A DNA stretch of 64,000 nucleotides from Sediminibacter sp. Hel_I_10 (GCF_000688335.1 NZ_JHZX01000001.1:1054001-1118000), one strand, 5' to 3'; shown: positions 34,561 through 43,732, counted from the first letter of the stretch. Notes: generated by a model not told the origin, from the letters alone. Numbers and translations: made by a program.

Positions 34561-35607
34561 TTAAACCTCGATTTTACCATAATATTTTTTCCGCAGCCAA
34601 AAGGAAACCCGAACCAATAGTATTAACGCTGGAACTTCCACTAAAGGTCCAATAACACCAGCAAAAGCTTGTCCTGAGTTCAACCCAAAGACTGCGATGG
34701 CAACGGCAATCGCTAATTCAAAATTATTTCCTGCGGCAGTAAATGCAACTGCTGCTGTCTTGTCGTATTCTGCACCTGTTGCTTTGGTAAAGAAAAAGCC
34801 GATGATAAACATTAACGTAAAATAGATGAGTAGAGGAACTGCAATAATCACTACGTCCATCGGGATTTCCACAATCAGTTCGCCTTTTAGCGAAAACATT
34901 ATTACTATGGTAAACAAAAGTGCAATCAATGTTATGGGCGAAATTTTCGGAATAAATTTATTTGTATACCAATCTTCGCCCTTTAGTTTTACTAAAATTA
35001 GTCTGCTCAATATTCCCATCACAAAAGGAATACCTAAATAGATAGCTACACTTTCAGCGATAGTGCCAATTGAGATATCTACAATAGCACCTTCAAAACC
35101 AAAATAAGGCGGAAGTACAGTTATGAAAATCCAAGCATAAAAACTATATGCAAAGACTTGAAAAATACTGTTCAAAGCGACCAGACCAGCACCATACTCG
35201 CTACTTCCTTCAGCAAGGTCGTTCCAAACCAAGACCATTGCGATACAACGTGCCAAGCCTATTAGAATAAGTCCAACCATATATTCGGGATAATCACGTA
35301 AAAACGTGATTGCCAAAACGAACATCAAGACAGGACCAATTACCCAATTCAAAATGAGTGAAATAGAAAGGATTTTTGTGTTTTTGAAAACTTTAGGTAA
35401 GAGCGCATAATTGACTTTAGCCAAAGGTGGGTACATCATCAATATTAAGCCTATCGCAATAGGTATATTGGTTGTTCCGCTGCTGAATGAGTTTATGATA
35501 TTTGGAAATGTTGGAATGAAATACCCAATCCCGACGCCTATTGCCATTGCGACAAAAATCCATAGTGTAAGGTTTCTATCGAGGAAGCCTAATTTTTTCT
35601 TAGCCAT
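34561..35607 (-). CDS. acr3: ACR3-family arsenite efflux permease
   Basis: The 348-residue protein has about ten transmembrane helices and the ACR3 signatures: the conserved cysteine in '[17 protein letters not shown]' and the conserved glutamate in '[18 protein letters not shown]'. ACR3 pumps export As(OH)3 from the cytoplasm using the proton gradient. It is the last gene of a six-gene minus-strand operon that starts with arsR, and it lies 5 bp after gcvH. No truncation is seen. Confidence 0.94.
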   Translation of the reverse strand: MAKKKLGFLDRNLTLWIFVAMAIGVGIGYFIPTFPNIINSFSSGTTNIPIAIGLILMMYPPLAKVNYALLPKVFKNTKILSISLILNWVIGPVLMFVLAITFLRDYPEYMVGLILIGLARCIAMVLVWNDLAEGSSEYGAGLVALNSIFQVFAYSFYAWIFITVLPPYFGFEGAIVDISIGTIAESVAIYLGIPFVMGILSRLILVKLKGEDWYTNKFIPKISPITLIALLFTIVIMFSLKGELIVEIPMDVVIIAVPLLIYFTLMFIIGFFFTKATGAEYDKTAAVAFTAAGNNFELAIAVAIAVFGLNSGQAFAGVIGPLVEVPALILLVRVSFWLRKKYYGKIEV

Positions 35608-35612
35608 ATTAT

Positions 35613-35993
35613 TTATTGATTGATTGATTTTTGATACGCCTCGTGGCTCAAAAGATTTGAAAGCTCGTTCAGGTTACTAACTTTTATCTTGACCATCCAA
35701 CCTTCGCTAAAAGGTTTTTCGTTTACAAGTGTTGGGTTTTCAAGTAGATTCTCGTTAACAGCGGTAACTTCGCCCGAAAGGGGCATAAATAAATCACTTA
35801 CTGTTTTAAGAGCCTCGACAGAACCAAAAACTTCGTCCTGTTCAAACTCATCGCCCACGCTTGGTAAGTCAACATAGACTATCTCGCCAAGTTCACTTTG
35901 GGCAAAAGTGGTAATACCAATAGTTCCGGTATCGTTTTCAATTTTTATCCAAGTGTGCTCTTTGGAAAAATATAGATTGTTAGATGCTTCCAT
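35613..35993 (-). CDS. gcvH: GcvH-like lipoyl protein in the arsenic operon
   Basis: The 126-residue protein is a full-length glycine-cleavage H protein. The lipoyl-acceptor lysine is Lys63 in '[15 protein letters not shown]', and the rest of the lipoyl domain is intact ('[18 protein letters not shown]', '[16 protein letters not shown]', '[15 protein letters not shown]'). GcvH normally shuttles aminomethyl groups between GcvP and GcvT, but no other gcv gene is nearby. Here it lies 5 bp upstream of acr3 and 12 bp after the phosphoesterase gene. Arsenite binds dithiols such as dihydrolipoyl groups, so a role as arsenite carrier, sensor or target replacement is conceivable (inference). Confidence 0.88.
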   Translation of the reverse strand: MEASNNLYFSKEHTWIKIENDTGTIGITTFAQSELGEIVYVDLPSVGDEFEQDEVFGSVEALKTVSDLFMPLSGEVTAVNENLLENPTLVNEKPFSEGWMVKIKVSNLNELSNLLSHEAYQKSINQ

Positions 35994-36005
35994 AGTTGCA
36001 AGGTT

Positions 36006-36779
36006 TTAATATCCGTTTCTCAAATTATCAGCATAGCTGTTGGGTAAAATACTGTCTTCGACCGCCTTTGCCGCTTTCTCGATATCGTATTCAAACTTTA
36101 CGAATTCTACAGAAATACTGTCCTTATCTTTAACCGAAGCATTCTCGTTGATATCTAAAATGATGTAACTACCTCGATTATCGCCGTCTTTGGGTTTACC
36201 AATTGACCCGATATTTATAGCGTGCCGAAAATGTGACGCACTTTCATCTGCCGAATCGAAAGTTCTGTGATAAGGTTTATGGGTATGACCAAAGCACATC
36301 ACATCGGCATCGGCTTGTTCCATAATACGAATCATACTTTTCTCTGCTCTGTCTTCAAAAAGATATTCATTTATTTTTCGTGGACTTCCGTGTACCAATA
36401 GCACATTCAATTGGTCTTCATTCAATTGAAATTCTAATTTCATATGGGCTGGAAGTGTTCTCAGATACGCTCTGTTTTTATCATTAACCAATTCGTTGGT
36501 CAAAGAAATTGAAACCTTCCCATTTGCTTTTTCTTCATCAGTTTTATAGGCGCAACCGCAATCATTGCTTTTCCTGCCAATACCAAAGTCATAATTGCCG
36601 GCGATGGTCGGTATTTTTCGCTTTCTGATTTCCTCGATGACCTCATTGGGCCAAACGTTATAGCCCACCAAATCGCCAAGGCAGTAGATGGCATCGTATT
36701 CCCTGTTTTCCAAATCTTTAAAAAATGCTTGTAATGCAGGTAAGTTTGAATGAATATCGCTGAATAGTATTATTTTCAT
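36006..36779 (-). CDS. calcineurin-like metallophosphoesterase
   Basis: The 257-residue protein has all motifs of the YfcE-type phosphoesterase fold: Asp7-x-His9 in 'FSDIHSNLPAL', 'CLGDLVGYN', 'TIAGNYDF', 'LVHGSPRKINEYLF' and 'CFGHTHKPYH'. An insert with 'SNDCGCAYKTDEEKA' carries a C-G-C. It should hydrolyse phosphodiesters with two metal ions in the cytoplasm; the substrate is unknown. Its place inside the ars operon suggests a function in arsenic metabolism, such as cleaving an arsenylated or organophosphate compound, which is speculative. Confidence 0.84.
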   Translation of the reverse strand: MKIILFSDIHSNLPALQAFFKDLENREYDAIYCLGDLVGYNVWPNEVIEEIRKRKIPTIAGNYDFGIGRKSNDCGCAYKTDEEKANGKVSISLTNELVNDKNRAYLRTLPAHMKLEFQLNEDQLNVLLVHGSPRKINEYLFEDRAEKSMIRIMEQADADVMCFGHTHKPYHRTFDSADESASHFRHAINIGSIGKPKDGDNRGSYIILDINENASVKDKDSISVEFVKFEYDIEKAAKAVEDSILPNSYADNLRNGY

Positions 36780-36798
36780 TATGAAGTTTTTTTTAGGT

Positions 36799-37266
36799 TT
36801 AGCAACAACCGCTATCTGGTGCGCAAGAAGTTGCGGTTTGAATGTCGGATAATTTCATTTTAGGTTTTTCTGTAGGAATACCACATTGGTCTTTAGCCAA
36901 ACAGTCGGTTTGTTTGGATGTCAGCAAGAAATTGTTTCCGTCGAAATCGAGTCCGAATTTTCCAATCGTATCTGCTTGGTATTCTACTTCAACTTCCAAA
37001 TCGCCTATTTCCAATATTTTTTCGGAAAGCTCGATGATGTTCAACAGTTTGCTGGGGTGCAACCTGTGGTCATAATCGTTTGCGTTCCACAGTTGAAAAT
37101 TGGCAACTTCCTCTTTTCTTTCGGTTCCGCCACAATCAATGAAATGTTTTGTGATTTTGCCCACTTCGGTAACGTGGAAGTGATTTGGAACCAAATCGCC
37201 ATTTGGTAGTTGGAAGGCGATTTTATCCAACTGCGTAAGTTGGGCTTTGATTTGTGATAATTTCAT
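36799..37266 (-). CDS. DUF6428-like protein of arsenic operons
   Basis: The 155-residue protein has no signal peptide. Histidine- and aspartate-bearing segments ('NHFHVTEVGKITKHFIDCGGT', 'WNANDYDHRLHPSKLLNII') resemble DUF6428, a family I know beside arsR in Bacteroidetes (name from memory). It ends in 'SCAPDSGCC', which adds three cysteines fit for As(III) binding. A cytoplasmic arsenite-binding or transfer role is possible. It lies 10 bp downstream of the secreted-protein gene and 19 bp upstream of the phosphoesterase gene. Confidence 0.7.
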   Translation of the reverse strand: MKLSQIKAQLTQLDKIAFQLPNGDLVPNHFHVTEVGKITKHFIDCGGTERKEEVANFQLWNANDYDHRLHPSKLLNIIELSEKILEIGDLEVEVEYQADTIGKFGLDFDGNNFLLTSKQTDCLAKDQCGIPTEKPKMKLSDIQTATSCAPDSGCC

Positions 37267-37276
37267 AAAATTATTT

Positions 37277-37912
37277 TTATTGTTTTGTTTGCAATAGATT
37301 GTTTATTCGTGTTGCCATATAGAGCATTTCTTTTGGAATGCTTGATGTATCTGAAAAAAGTAATTCAATGTTGTTTTTAGTCTCGTCGTCAGATAAGTTT
37401 TCCAGATATATATTGAAAGTAGTCTCGCTGTTTAAATTTAAAGATTGAAAAGATTTTGGATATACGGTCCAATTGCCAGAACCGAAGTCAATCTTATAGG
37501 ATATTGGGTTTTCCCCGCGCGTATTTCTTATGCTGAAACCATATTCCTTTAATTCCGCAAGTTTTGGCATAGGTTCAATCTTGGGCGAGAAGCCTGCGGA
37601 TTGGATATTGAATATATCGCTATGTCCATAATATAGCATACCTGTTTGAAGCCATATCATTGCAAGTTGGCTAATTTCTTGATTGGTCTTATCAAGAAAT
37701 AGCACGTCAAGCTTGGTGCTGTCTTCTAACTTTTTGAATACTAAAAAACTAACCTGGTCAAGATACTTTAGCCTGTCCATTGGGATTTCAGGGAATGTAT
37801 CGCCAATTTCAACCACGGATTTCTGAATTTTGTTCTTGAGGGTCTGTGCTTGAATTACTTGCTGAAAGCAAAGTAAAAACACCACGATGGGAATTATTGT
37901 TTTTGTTTTCAT
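37277..37912 (-). CDS. exported protein of unknown function in the ars operon
   Basis: The 211-residue protein has a signal peptide ('IIPIVVFLLCFQQVIQAQ') and no lipobox, so it should be periplasmic. No domain is recognised. The mature part has 'TFNIYLENLSDDETKNNIELLF' and no cysteine. It follows arsR after 64 bp that contain a second copy of the putative ArsR operator. It could therefore begin its own arsenite-induced transcript with the downstream genes. Confidence 0.65.
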   Translation of the reverse strand: MKTKTIIPIVVFLLCFQQVIQAQTLKNKIQKSVVEIGDTFPEIPMDRLKYLDQVSFLVFKKLEDSTKLDVLFLDKTNQEISQLAMIWLQTGMLYYGHSDIFNIQSAGFSPKIEPMPKLAELKEYGFSIRNTRGENPISYKIDFGSGNWTVYPKSFQSLNLNSETTFNIYLENLSDDETKNNIELLFSDTSSIPKEMLYMATRINNLLQTKQ

Positions 37913-37942
37913 AATTAAAGGTTTAAAAAACTATATAAGTTT

Positions 37943-37968
37943 ATCGCAATAAAGCGATTAATTAAATT
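37943..37968. promoter_or_regulatory. putative ArsR operator, copy 2 (before the exported-protein gene)
   Basis: ATCGCAATAAAGCGATTAAT contains the dyad ATCGC-N6-GCGAT. It matches the sequence upstream of arsR at most positions, including GCAATA, CGATTAAT and the AT-rich tail. Confidence 0.6.
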
Positions 37969-37976
37969 AAATTTTT

Positions 37977-38309
37977 TTAACAACATTCATCTTTTGGCAA
38001 CAAATCTTGCCCCAGAAATTCGGTCATAATATCTTTCATTTCCGTCCAGTTTTCGGTGTCTATGCAATAGCAAACACTTGTTCCTTCAACTGTTCCTTTT
38101 ATCAAGCCTAAATATTTTAGTTCCTTCAGGTGTTGTGAAATTGTCGGTTGTGCTAAACCGATTTCCTTTACTAAATCGCCACAAAAACAAGCATCAATTT
38201 TGAAAAGATGTTGCAGGATTGCCACTCTGGCGGGATGTCCAAATGCTTTTGCAAAAACCGAAATTTGGTTTTGCTGGTCTGTGAACATTTCCGTTTTGGC
38301 TAATCCCAT
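37977..38309 (-). CDS. arsR: ArsR-family arsenic-responsive repressor
   Basis: The 110-residue winged-helix repressor has 'FAKAFGHPARVAILQHL', then Cys41-Phe-Cys43 in 'DACFCGDLV' at the alpha3 position where ArsR proteins bind As(III). The recognition helix segment is 'LAQPTISQHLKELKYLGLI', and the C-terminus ends in Cys-Cys ('KDECC'). It should repress the operon until arsenite binds. A sequence upstream (38,328-38,354) and one downstream (37,943-37,968) look like its operators. It is the first gene of the minus-strand ars operon. Confidence 0.92.
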   Translation of the reverse strand: MGLAKTEMFTDQQNQISVFAKAFGHPARVAILQHLFKIDACFCGDLVKEIGLAQPTISQHLKELKYLGLIKGTVEGTSVCYCIDTENWTEMKDIMTEFLGQDLLPKDECC

Positions 38310-38327
38310 CGTGATTTATATTAATTC

Positions 38328-38354
38328 ATTGCAATATTACGATTAATATTTAAA
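38328..38354. promoter_or_regulatory. putative ArsR operator, copy 1 (before arsR)
   Basis: ATTGCAATATTACGATTAAT lies 19 bp upstream of the arsR start. It aligns with the copy at 37,943. A further ATCGCATTAA half-site is seen near 38,370. Confidence 0.58.
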
Positions 38355-38471
38355 ACGTCAAAATTATTTTATCGCATTAAATTCTTAATCTCTCTGAAAT
38401 AAGCAAAAATAAGTTGCTTTATGCTTCTAATAATTTCGATGAATAGCTCTTTCATAACCTCATTTTTTAAT

Positions 38472-39095
38472 TTATAATTTCTTTAAAATTGATAGCGCAA
38501 TGGCGAGAACATTTTCTTTTCTCATTAAATACTGAGCTTCATCTATATTGCTTAAAAAACCCAATTCCATTAGTATCGCAGGACAATACTCTGTCGTTTC
38601 CCTCAGCACCTGAAAGTTTGCAAACTTCACACCTCTACTTTCATAGCCTATTGTTTTACAAAGGGCTCTTTCAATTTTATAGCCTGCAAATACCGATTCC
38701 TTCGAGAACCTTTCTTGTTTTCTCAAAGCATAAACCTCTATTCCTTTCGCATCTGGATTATCCGAATGATTGCAATGCAACGACACAAATAAATCCGCTT
38801 TTAAAGCTTTGGCCAGCTTAGTCCGGTTAGATAAAGAAATGAGCGTATCACTATACCTGGTCAAATAAATATCGAGTGGTTTTTCCAAGTTGTTATTTAA
38901 CCTCAAAATTTCATTTGCAATGGACAAAACCACATCCTTTTCTTGGATGCCGTTTATGCCAATTGCGCCAGCATCTTTTCCACCGTGTCCAACGTCAATT
39001 ACAATTCTTTTTTGAGCAGTCGTTTCCTGTCCAATAATGATGCACATTTTTAGAAGCAAAATCACGAAACTGACGTTTTTGAGCACTTTTTTCAT
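38472..39095 (-). CDS. N-acetylmuramoyl-L-alanine amidase (Amidase_3)
   Basis: The frame opens at 39,173, but ATG 39095 begins a proper signal peptide ('MKKVLKNVSFVILLLKMC'), so the 207-residue form is chosen. Zinc-amidase motifs are present: 'VIDVGHGGKDAGA', a glutamate in 'IQEKDVVLSIANEI', 'DLFVSLHCNHSDN' and 'AILMELGFLSN'. It should cleave peptide stems from peptidoglycan in the periplasm. Next to the divergent tra operon it probably opens the cell wall for the conjugation machine. Confidence 0.88.
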   Translation of the reverse strand: MKKVLKNVSFVILLLKMCIIIGQETTAQKRIVIDVGHGGKDAGAIGINGIQEKDVVLSIANEILRLNNNLEKPLDIYLTRYSDTLISLSNRTKLAKALKADLFVSLHCNHSDNPDAKGIEVYALRKQERFSKESVFAGYKIERALCKTIGYESRGVKFANFQVLRETTEYCPAILMELGFLSNIDEAQYLMRKENVLAIALSILKKL

Positions 39096-39284
39096 TTTTA
39101 ATTTTCGGGTTATCAACAACTTCACTTCAAAAATCCATAGAATTTGATGGTAATTAATAGCAAAAAAATTCAATTGATTTCAAATAATATTTTATTCACA
39201 AATATTTGATATTCAGTTATTTATATTCAAATATATGTAAATTTCCAATAACGAAAATGAACTAAAAATTTAAACTTTTCCGTT

Positions 39285-39572
39285 ATGAAAAAATCACACT
39301 ATTTAGCATCCATTCTTTCGCTCTTATCCACTTCGCTTTTTGCTCAAATTGGTGGCATTGAAGATTCAGTTAATGATGTTGGCGACACTATCCGAACTAT
39401 TTTTCCAATACTACTCGGTGTAATCTTCCTTGTAGGTTTCCTGTTCAACGCAGGACATTTTTTTGGGGAAAATGCAGATTTAAAAAAGGGGATTACCCGA
39501 GTTTTAGTATTTGTATTGATTGCAGGTGCAGTAGTAGGAATCTTTACTTACCTAATAGGAATCGTTGTATAA
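39285..39572 (+). CDS. traE: TraE-like conjugation protein (DUF4134)
   Basis: The 95-residue protein has a signal sequence, 'SILSLLSTSLFAQ', and two hydrophobic helices ('FPILLGVIFLVGFLFNAGHFF', 'VLVFVLIAGAVVGIFTYLIGIVV'). Size and layout match the DUF4134 proteins called TraE in CTnDOT. They stand first in the transfer operon and resemble VirB2/pilin-like small membrane proteins. It starts the plus-strand tra operon, 189 bp from the divergent amidase, and the next gene begins directly after its stop codon. Confidence 0.83.
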   Translation: MKKSHYLASILSLLSTSLFAQIGGIEDSVNDVGDTIRTIFPILLGVIFLVGFLFNAGHFFGENADLKKGITRVLVFVLIAGAVVGIFTYLIGIVV

Positions 39573-39851
39573 ATGAAACGCTTCGAGGTCTATAAAAATA
39601 TCAGGAAAAGGGCGGTCATTTTTGGGCTGCCCATTTCCCTGTTTGCCTTAATGATGGTTTCCATTTTGGCTTCGTTGCTCATCATCATCTTCTCTTTCAG
39701 CTTTGGGATAATAATAGGTGTATTGGTATTTAATGCTTCCCTTTATGTGGCGCTGACACGAATAGCCCACAATCCACAGCTTTTCCAAATGGCAAAGGCT
39801 TTCCCTCAAATTATTAGTAACAAAAGATATTCTGGCTTCAATTATGAATAA
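39573..39851 (+). CDS. traF: TraF-like conjugation protein (DUF4133)
   Basis: The 92-residue protein has two transmembrane helices ('FGLPISLFALMMVSILASLL' and the next 'IFSFSFGIIIGVLVFNASLYVAL', partly merged). A cytoplasmic tail ends 'FPQIISNKRYSGFNYE'. It matches DUF4133/TraF, a VirB3-like partner of the transfer ATPase. It starts immediately after traE and overlaps traG by 8 bp, so translation is coupled. Confidence 0.83.
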   Translation: MKRFEVYKNIRKRAVIFGLPISLFALMMVSILASLLIIIFSFSFGIIIGVLVFNASLYVALTRIAHNPQLFQMAKAFPQIISNKRYSGFNYE

Positions 39852-42246
39852 GATTAACCTTTCGGCATATCAACCCATTGTAGATATTCAAGACAATATC
39901 GTATTTGCCAATAATGGCAATGTGGTCCTGTGCTATAAAGGTAATCTACCAGAAATCTATTCGCTATCGGAAAAAGATTTTGAGGATATGCACGGTGCTT
40001 GGTTTCAGGCTTTGAAGTCGCTGCCAGTTGGTACTGTGGTTCATAAACAGGACATCTACCTCAAGAAATCATATACTTCAGAACAACTTCCGAATTCAAC
40101 CTTTTTGGAAAAGGCTACCCACGAGCATTTTAAAGGTCGTGGACATATCGAACATAGCTGTTATTTGTTCTTCATCTTGACCAAAAATAAGGCACTCAAC
40201 AATCCTAAGTATGTCAACCCTTTTAGGAAAGTTACAAAGGGAATAGTACAAGAATTAGATGATAATATCAAGAGTTTCGCCAACTCGGTAAGCGATTCGG
40301 TCTCGTTCATCAACAATAGCCGAAAGATGGGTTTTGTTTCGCTTAAAGCGGAAGAAATTCAAAAACTAACAAACAGTTACTTCAATGGCTTCAATGAAGG
40401 CTATGATACCGATGTTTTACTGAACAAAAAAAGCGTCAATATTGGCGAAAACCATTTTGATGCCCTTGCCATCAACAGCGAACTGTGCTTTGGCGAAAGT
40501 GTACAGAGTAGCAAAACCAATGAGAAATTCACTTCTGACGATTTTGTATTTCATCAAGGGTTTATTGATGGCTTAGGGCTTACGCTTAATGAGAACCACA
40601 TTGTCAACCAGATTTTGTATTTGGACGACAAACAAAAATGGCGCAAGCTACTTGATAAGAAGATTGAGGAACTGAACAAAAGTTCCAACTTCGGTTCGCA
40701 GAATAAAGTGGTTCTGGGGAAAATCCAGCACATTCTTGACCAAATCAATGCCGATGATAATGCCCGAATCATTCGTGGTCATTTGAATATCGTGTACTGG
40801 GCAAAAGAAGCCAAAGAGCTCGATAAGATAACCTCAAAAATAAAGACTGAATTCAAGGAATTGGATATTATCCCTTACTATCCACGAGGCGAAGAACGTA
40901 AGAATTACATCCTAAATAGCTACTGCTGTTTCTCATCCAATTTCTCAAACAATGATTTATACGTAACCGATTTAAAACACGCGCTCTGCTTGTTCATCAA
41001 TAATACCAATTACAAAAGTGATAACACCGGAATCATCTTTAACGACCGTGAACATAACATTCCTGTCCTAAAAGATGTTTGGGATGAAAAGAAGAAACGC
41101 ATCAAGGCACGAAACTTTGCCATTTTCGCCCCAACAGGCGAAGGAAAATCCTTTTTGGCCAATAACATTTTGCGCCAGTATTTTGAAAGTGGCGTTCGCT
41201 TGGTCATCATCGATTTGGGTGGTTCTTATACCAAATTCGCCAAACTCTATCCCGAAAAATACACGGTGCTTCGCTACGAAAGCGGAAAGAACTTAGGCAT
41301 CAACCCATTTTACATAAGCGATACAAATGACCTTACACCCGAACGTTTGGAAGACTTGTCGGTTTTTTTGTTTGAGTTATTTGCTTCAGATTTAAAAGTT
41401 ACAAAAGCGCAATCAGTATCGGTTAAAAAGATATTACGCCATTATTATGATAGCATTTCAGAAAATCACTCGCTGGATGGTTTTTACAGTTTTATAGAAA
41501 GGAATCAGAAAGATCTTCTGAGTACCCTAAAAATCCATCCCGACTACTTCAATGTCACGAGCTTTTTGCACGTAATGTCCGAATACGTCGGCGATGGTCT
41601 ATATAGCTTCCTTTTTGAAGTAAGCGAAGACCAAACCTACAAAATCGAAGACAAACGATTGATTGTATTTGAACTGGATGAAGTAAAAGACAATAAGGAA
41701 ATCTTGTCTGTAATGTTAAAGCTGATTAAGTCTGCTATACAAAGAACTATTTGGAAAAACAGAGCCGAAAAAGGTATCATCCTTTTTGATGAGTTTGCCA
41801 AACAACTAAAGTTTGAAAATGTATTGGAAAGTGTCGAGTTCTATTATCAAGCTATCCGTAAACAAAACGGTGCGATTGGGATTATTCTTCAGTCGATAAA
41901 CCAGCTGCCTAACAATTCAACTTCAGCAAGTATTCTTGAAAACACGCAGGTCATTTATAGCTTAAATAACGAAAAAGGCTATGATGAATTGGTCAAAAGA
42001 CTCAACCTATCTAGCCACGACCTGAACCAATTAAAATCCATCAAAAACAACCTTTCTGGTCCACGTAAGCACACCGAAATGTTCATTAAAATTGGTCGTG
42101 AGAGCAACATCTTCCGGCTTGAAGTTCCAAAGGAAGTGTACGCAGCTTACCTGACCGATGGACAGGAAAACGAAGAAATAATGAAGCTCTACAACGAGCA
42201 TCACGATATGCAAAAAGCAATAATTCAATTCACATCTAAAACATAA
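39844..42246 (+). CDS. traG: TraG conjugation ATPase (VirB4-like)
   Basis: The 800-residue cytoplasmic ATPase has Walker A Pro430-Thr-Gly-Glu-Gly-Lys435-Ser in 'FAIFAPTGEGKSFL'. Walker B is 'GIILFDEFAKQL', and 'GIILQSINQLPNN' is the usual Q-motif near the end. The length fits CTnDOT TraG. VirB4-type ATPases energise pilus assembly and substrate export. It is the largest gene of the operon, overlaps traF at its start, and is followed after 4 bp by a leader sequence that is duplicated near 63.7 kb. Confidence 0.92.
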   Translation: MNKINLSAYQPIVDIQDNIVFANNGNVVLCYKGNLPEIYSLSEKDFEDMHGAWFQALKSLPVGTVVHKQDIYLKKSYTSEQLPNSTFLEKATHEHFKGRGHIEHSCYLFFILTKNKALNNPKYVNPFRKVTKGIVQELDDNIKSFANSVSDSVSFINNSRKMGFVSLKAEEIQKLTNSYFNGFNEGYDTDVLLNKKSVNIGENHFDALAINSELCFGESVQSSKTNEKFTSDDFVFHQGFIDGLGLTLNENHIVNQILYLDDKQKWRKLLDKKIEELNKSSNFGSQNKVVLGKIQHILDQINADDNARIIRGHLNIVYWAKEAKELDKITSKIKTEFKELDIIPYYPRGEERKNYILNSYCCFSSNFSNNDLYVTDLKHALCLFINNTNYKSDNTGIIFNDREHNIPVLKDVWDEKKKRIKARNFAIFAPTGEGKSFLANNILRQYFESGVRLVIIDLGGSYTKFAKLYPEKYTVLRYESGKNLGINPFYISDTNDLTPERLEDLSVFLFELFASDLKVTKAQSVSVKKILRHYYDSISENHSLDGFYSFIERNQKDLLSTLKIHPDYFNVTSFLHVMSEYVGDGLYSFLFEVSEDQTYKIEDKRLIVFELDEVKDNKEILSVMLKLIKSAIQRTIWKNRAEKGIILFDEFAKQLKFENVLESVEFYYQAIRKQNGAIGIILQSINQLPNNSTSASILENTQVIYSLNNEKGYDELVKRLNLSSHDLNQLKSIKNNLSGPRKHTEMFIKIGRESNIFRLEVPKEVYAAYLTDGQENEEIMKLYNEHHDMQKAIIQFTSKT

Positions 42247-42292
42247 TATTATGAAATCGAAGATTCACGAATACCAAAACAAATTTTTTACA

Positions 42293-42877
42293 ATGAGTAA
42301 AACAAAAATCAAAATTTTAGTAATGACCGTAGCTCTGACCTTATTTATGTCGGGTAATGCTACCGCCCAGGGAATGCCAACTTATGATAACACCAATTTT
42401 ATCAGTTTGGTAAAACAGCTTTTGGAATCTGGGAAACAGACCGCTCAAATGATAAAGTCTGTAAAATTTCTGAAAGATGCAAAAGAGGCTATAGAAAAAG
42501 TGTCAAGCGTTGTCGAACAACTGAGAGCAGTTGAGGAAATTGGACAAAACAATCAGCACCTTATCAACGTAATGCAAAACGATGTACAAGATATCCTTAA
42601 CTCGCCTTACATAAAACCTGATGAAGTCTCAAGGGTTGTGCAATCATTCGATGCCATAGTTCAAAACTCATTGGACACGGTAGATTTCATAGATGAAGTT
42701 CTATCCAGCGACTATCTCAAAATGAGTGATGCCGAACGTGCTGAAATTCTAAAAGCAAAAGAGATGGAATCAAAGCAAATGATTTCCAACATCACTACAA
42801 AAACTAAACGCTATCGTGACATTATTTCCTTTAGAAAAATGCAGGATAAAGTCAATAATCGCGAAACCGAATACTAA
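42293..42877 (+). CDS. traI: TraI-like exported conjugation protein (DUF4141-type)
   Basis: A longer frame opens at ATG 42251 ('MKSKIHEYQNKFFTMSK'), but the signal peptide 'ILVMTVALTLFMSGNATAQ' fits a start at ATG 42293 (194 residues). The mature protein is helical ('SGKQTAQMIKSVKFLKDAKEAI', 'MISNITTKTKRYRDIISF') and matches the TraI/DUF4141 group of CTnDOT-like systems, which are VirB5-like. The first 42 nt of the longer frame are nearly identical to the sequence before the His-rich lipoprotein gene at 63.66 kb. This suggests a shared leader rather than part of the mature protein. Confidence 0.75.
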   Translation: MSKTKIKILVMTVALTLFMSGNATAQGMPTYDNTNFISLVKQLLESGKQTAQMIKSVKFLKDAKEAIEKVSSVVEQLRAVEEIGQNNQHLINVMQNDVQDILNSPYIKPDEVSRVVQSFDAIVQNSLDTVDFIDEVLSSDYLKMSDAERAEILKAKEMESKQMISNITTKTKRYRDIISFRKMQDKVNNRETEY

Positions 42878-42878
42878 A

Positions 42879-43721
42879 ATGACTGCCACAATTCTCTTAG
42901 GGATCGGGCTGGAATATATAGATGCCGTTTTCCAGACCATACAGGCCAGCGACTTTTCGCAATACACTATTGCCGGAATGAAAACGCTCGCTGTCCTGTT
43001 TTTTTTGGTCAACATTCTTAAAAAATATAATGAAGGCATTGCAGATAAGGATGGTTATACTTGGGGATTGAGTCCAGGCGAACTGGTCAAGAATTTTGCC
43101 ATTGTCATCTTGGTCATATTCTCAACTCAGGTCTTAGGGTTTTTTGATGGCATATTAGTAGCTATCGAAGGGCAATATCGAGGGACAGCACCAGCCTTAT
43201 TGCCATTGCAGATGCAAGATATTCCCATCGAAGAGGACGTTAGTATTATTGAAGTTGCACAATCAGCTATGACGCTGTTATATGAAGCCTTGGTTACACC
43301 ACTTTACGGTTTCAAGATACTTGCGTTCATCATTAGCCTTTTCCTATGGATATTGGATTTGTTCATCTATCCGCTGTTTTTGGCAGAACGCTTTTTTCTA
43401 CTTGGAATAATGCAAACCTTCTTTCCTTTGGTCATCAGTTTAGCCGTATTTGAAAAGTTCCGCTCATTAGCCTACACTTTCTTCAAATTGTATGCAGCTG
43501 TATATATGCTGGTACCTGCCTTCTTTTTGGTCAACGTTTTTGTAAATGAACTATATACCGAAATCAATACCAATTTCTGGGTCAACCTTTTCGGAACCGA
43601 TACAGGTCAGGGCTTTTTTGCACCAGTAGTTCAGCTGGGCTCAGTAGGCTTTATTGTTTTCCTGAAATTCAAACTGTATAAACGTGCTACGTCCTTTACA
43701 CTCAGATTATTTACTGCTTAA
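42879..43721 (+). CDS. traJ: TraJ conjugation membrane protein (VirB6-like)
   Basis: ATG 42879, one base after the preceding stop codon, gives a 280-residue protein; a longer frame to 42,816 overlaps the upstream gene and is rejected. It has about six hydrophobic helices ('VLFFLVNILKKY', 'FAIVILVIFSTQVLGFFDGILVAI', 'FIISLFLWILDLFIYPLFLAE', 'TFFKLYAAVYMLVPAFFLVNVFV'). Its position before TraK fits TraJ of CTnDOT, a VirB6-like polytopic channel component. Confidence 0.86.
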   Translation: MTATILLGIGLEYIDAVFQTIQASDFSQYTIAGMKTLAVLFFLVNILKKYNEGIADKDGYTWGLSPGELVKNFAIVILVIFSTQVLGFFDGILVAIEGQYRGTAPALLPLQMQDIPIEEDVSIIEVAQSAMTLLYEALVTPLYGFKILAFIISLFLWILDLFIYPLFLAERFFLLGIMQTFFPLVISLAVFEKFRSLAYTFFKLYAAVYMLVPAFFLVNVFVNELYTEINTNFWVNLFGTDTGQGFFAPVVQLGSVGFIVFLKFKLYKRATSFTLRLFTA

Positions 43722-43732
43722 ATCAGATTAAT

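Noticed and set aside
42816-42878. Earlier start of the TraJ gene
   Set aside because: It would overlap 62 bp of the preceding gene and add a charged tail before the first membrane helix; ATG 42879 fits directly after the stop codon.
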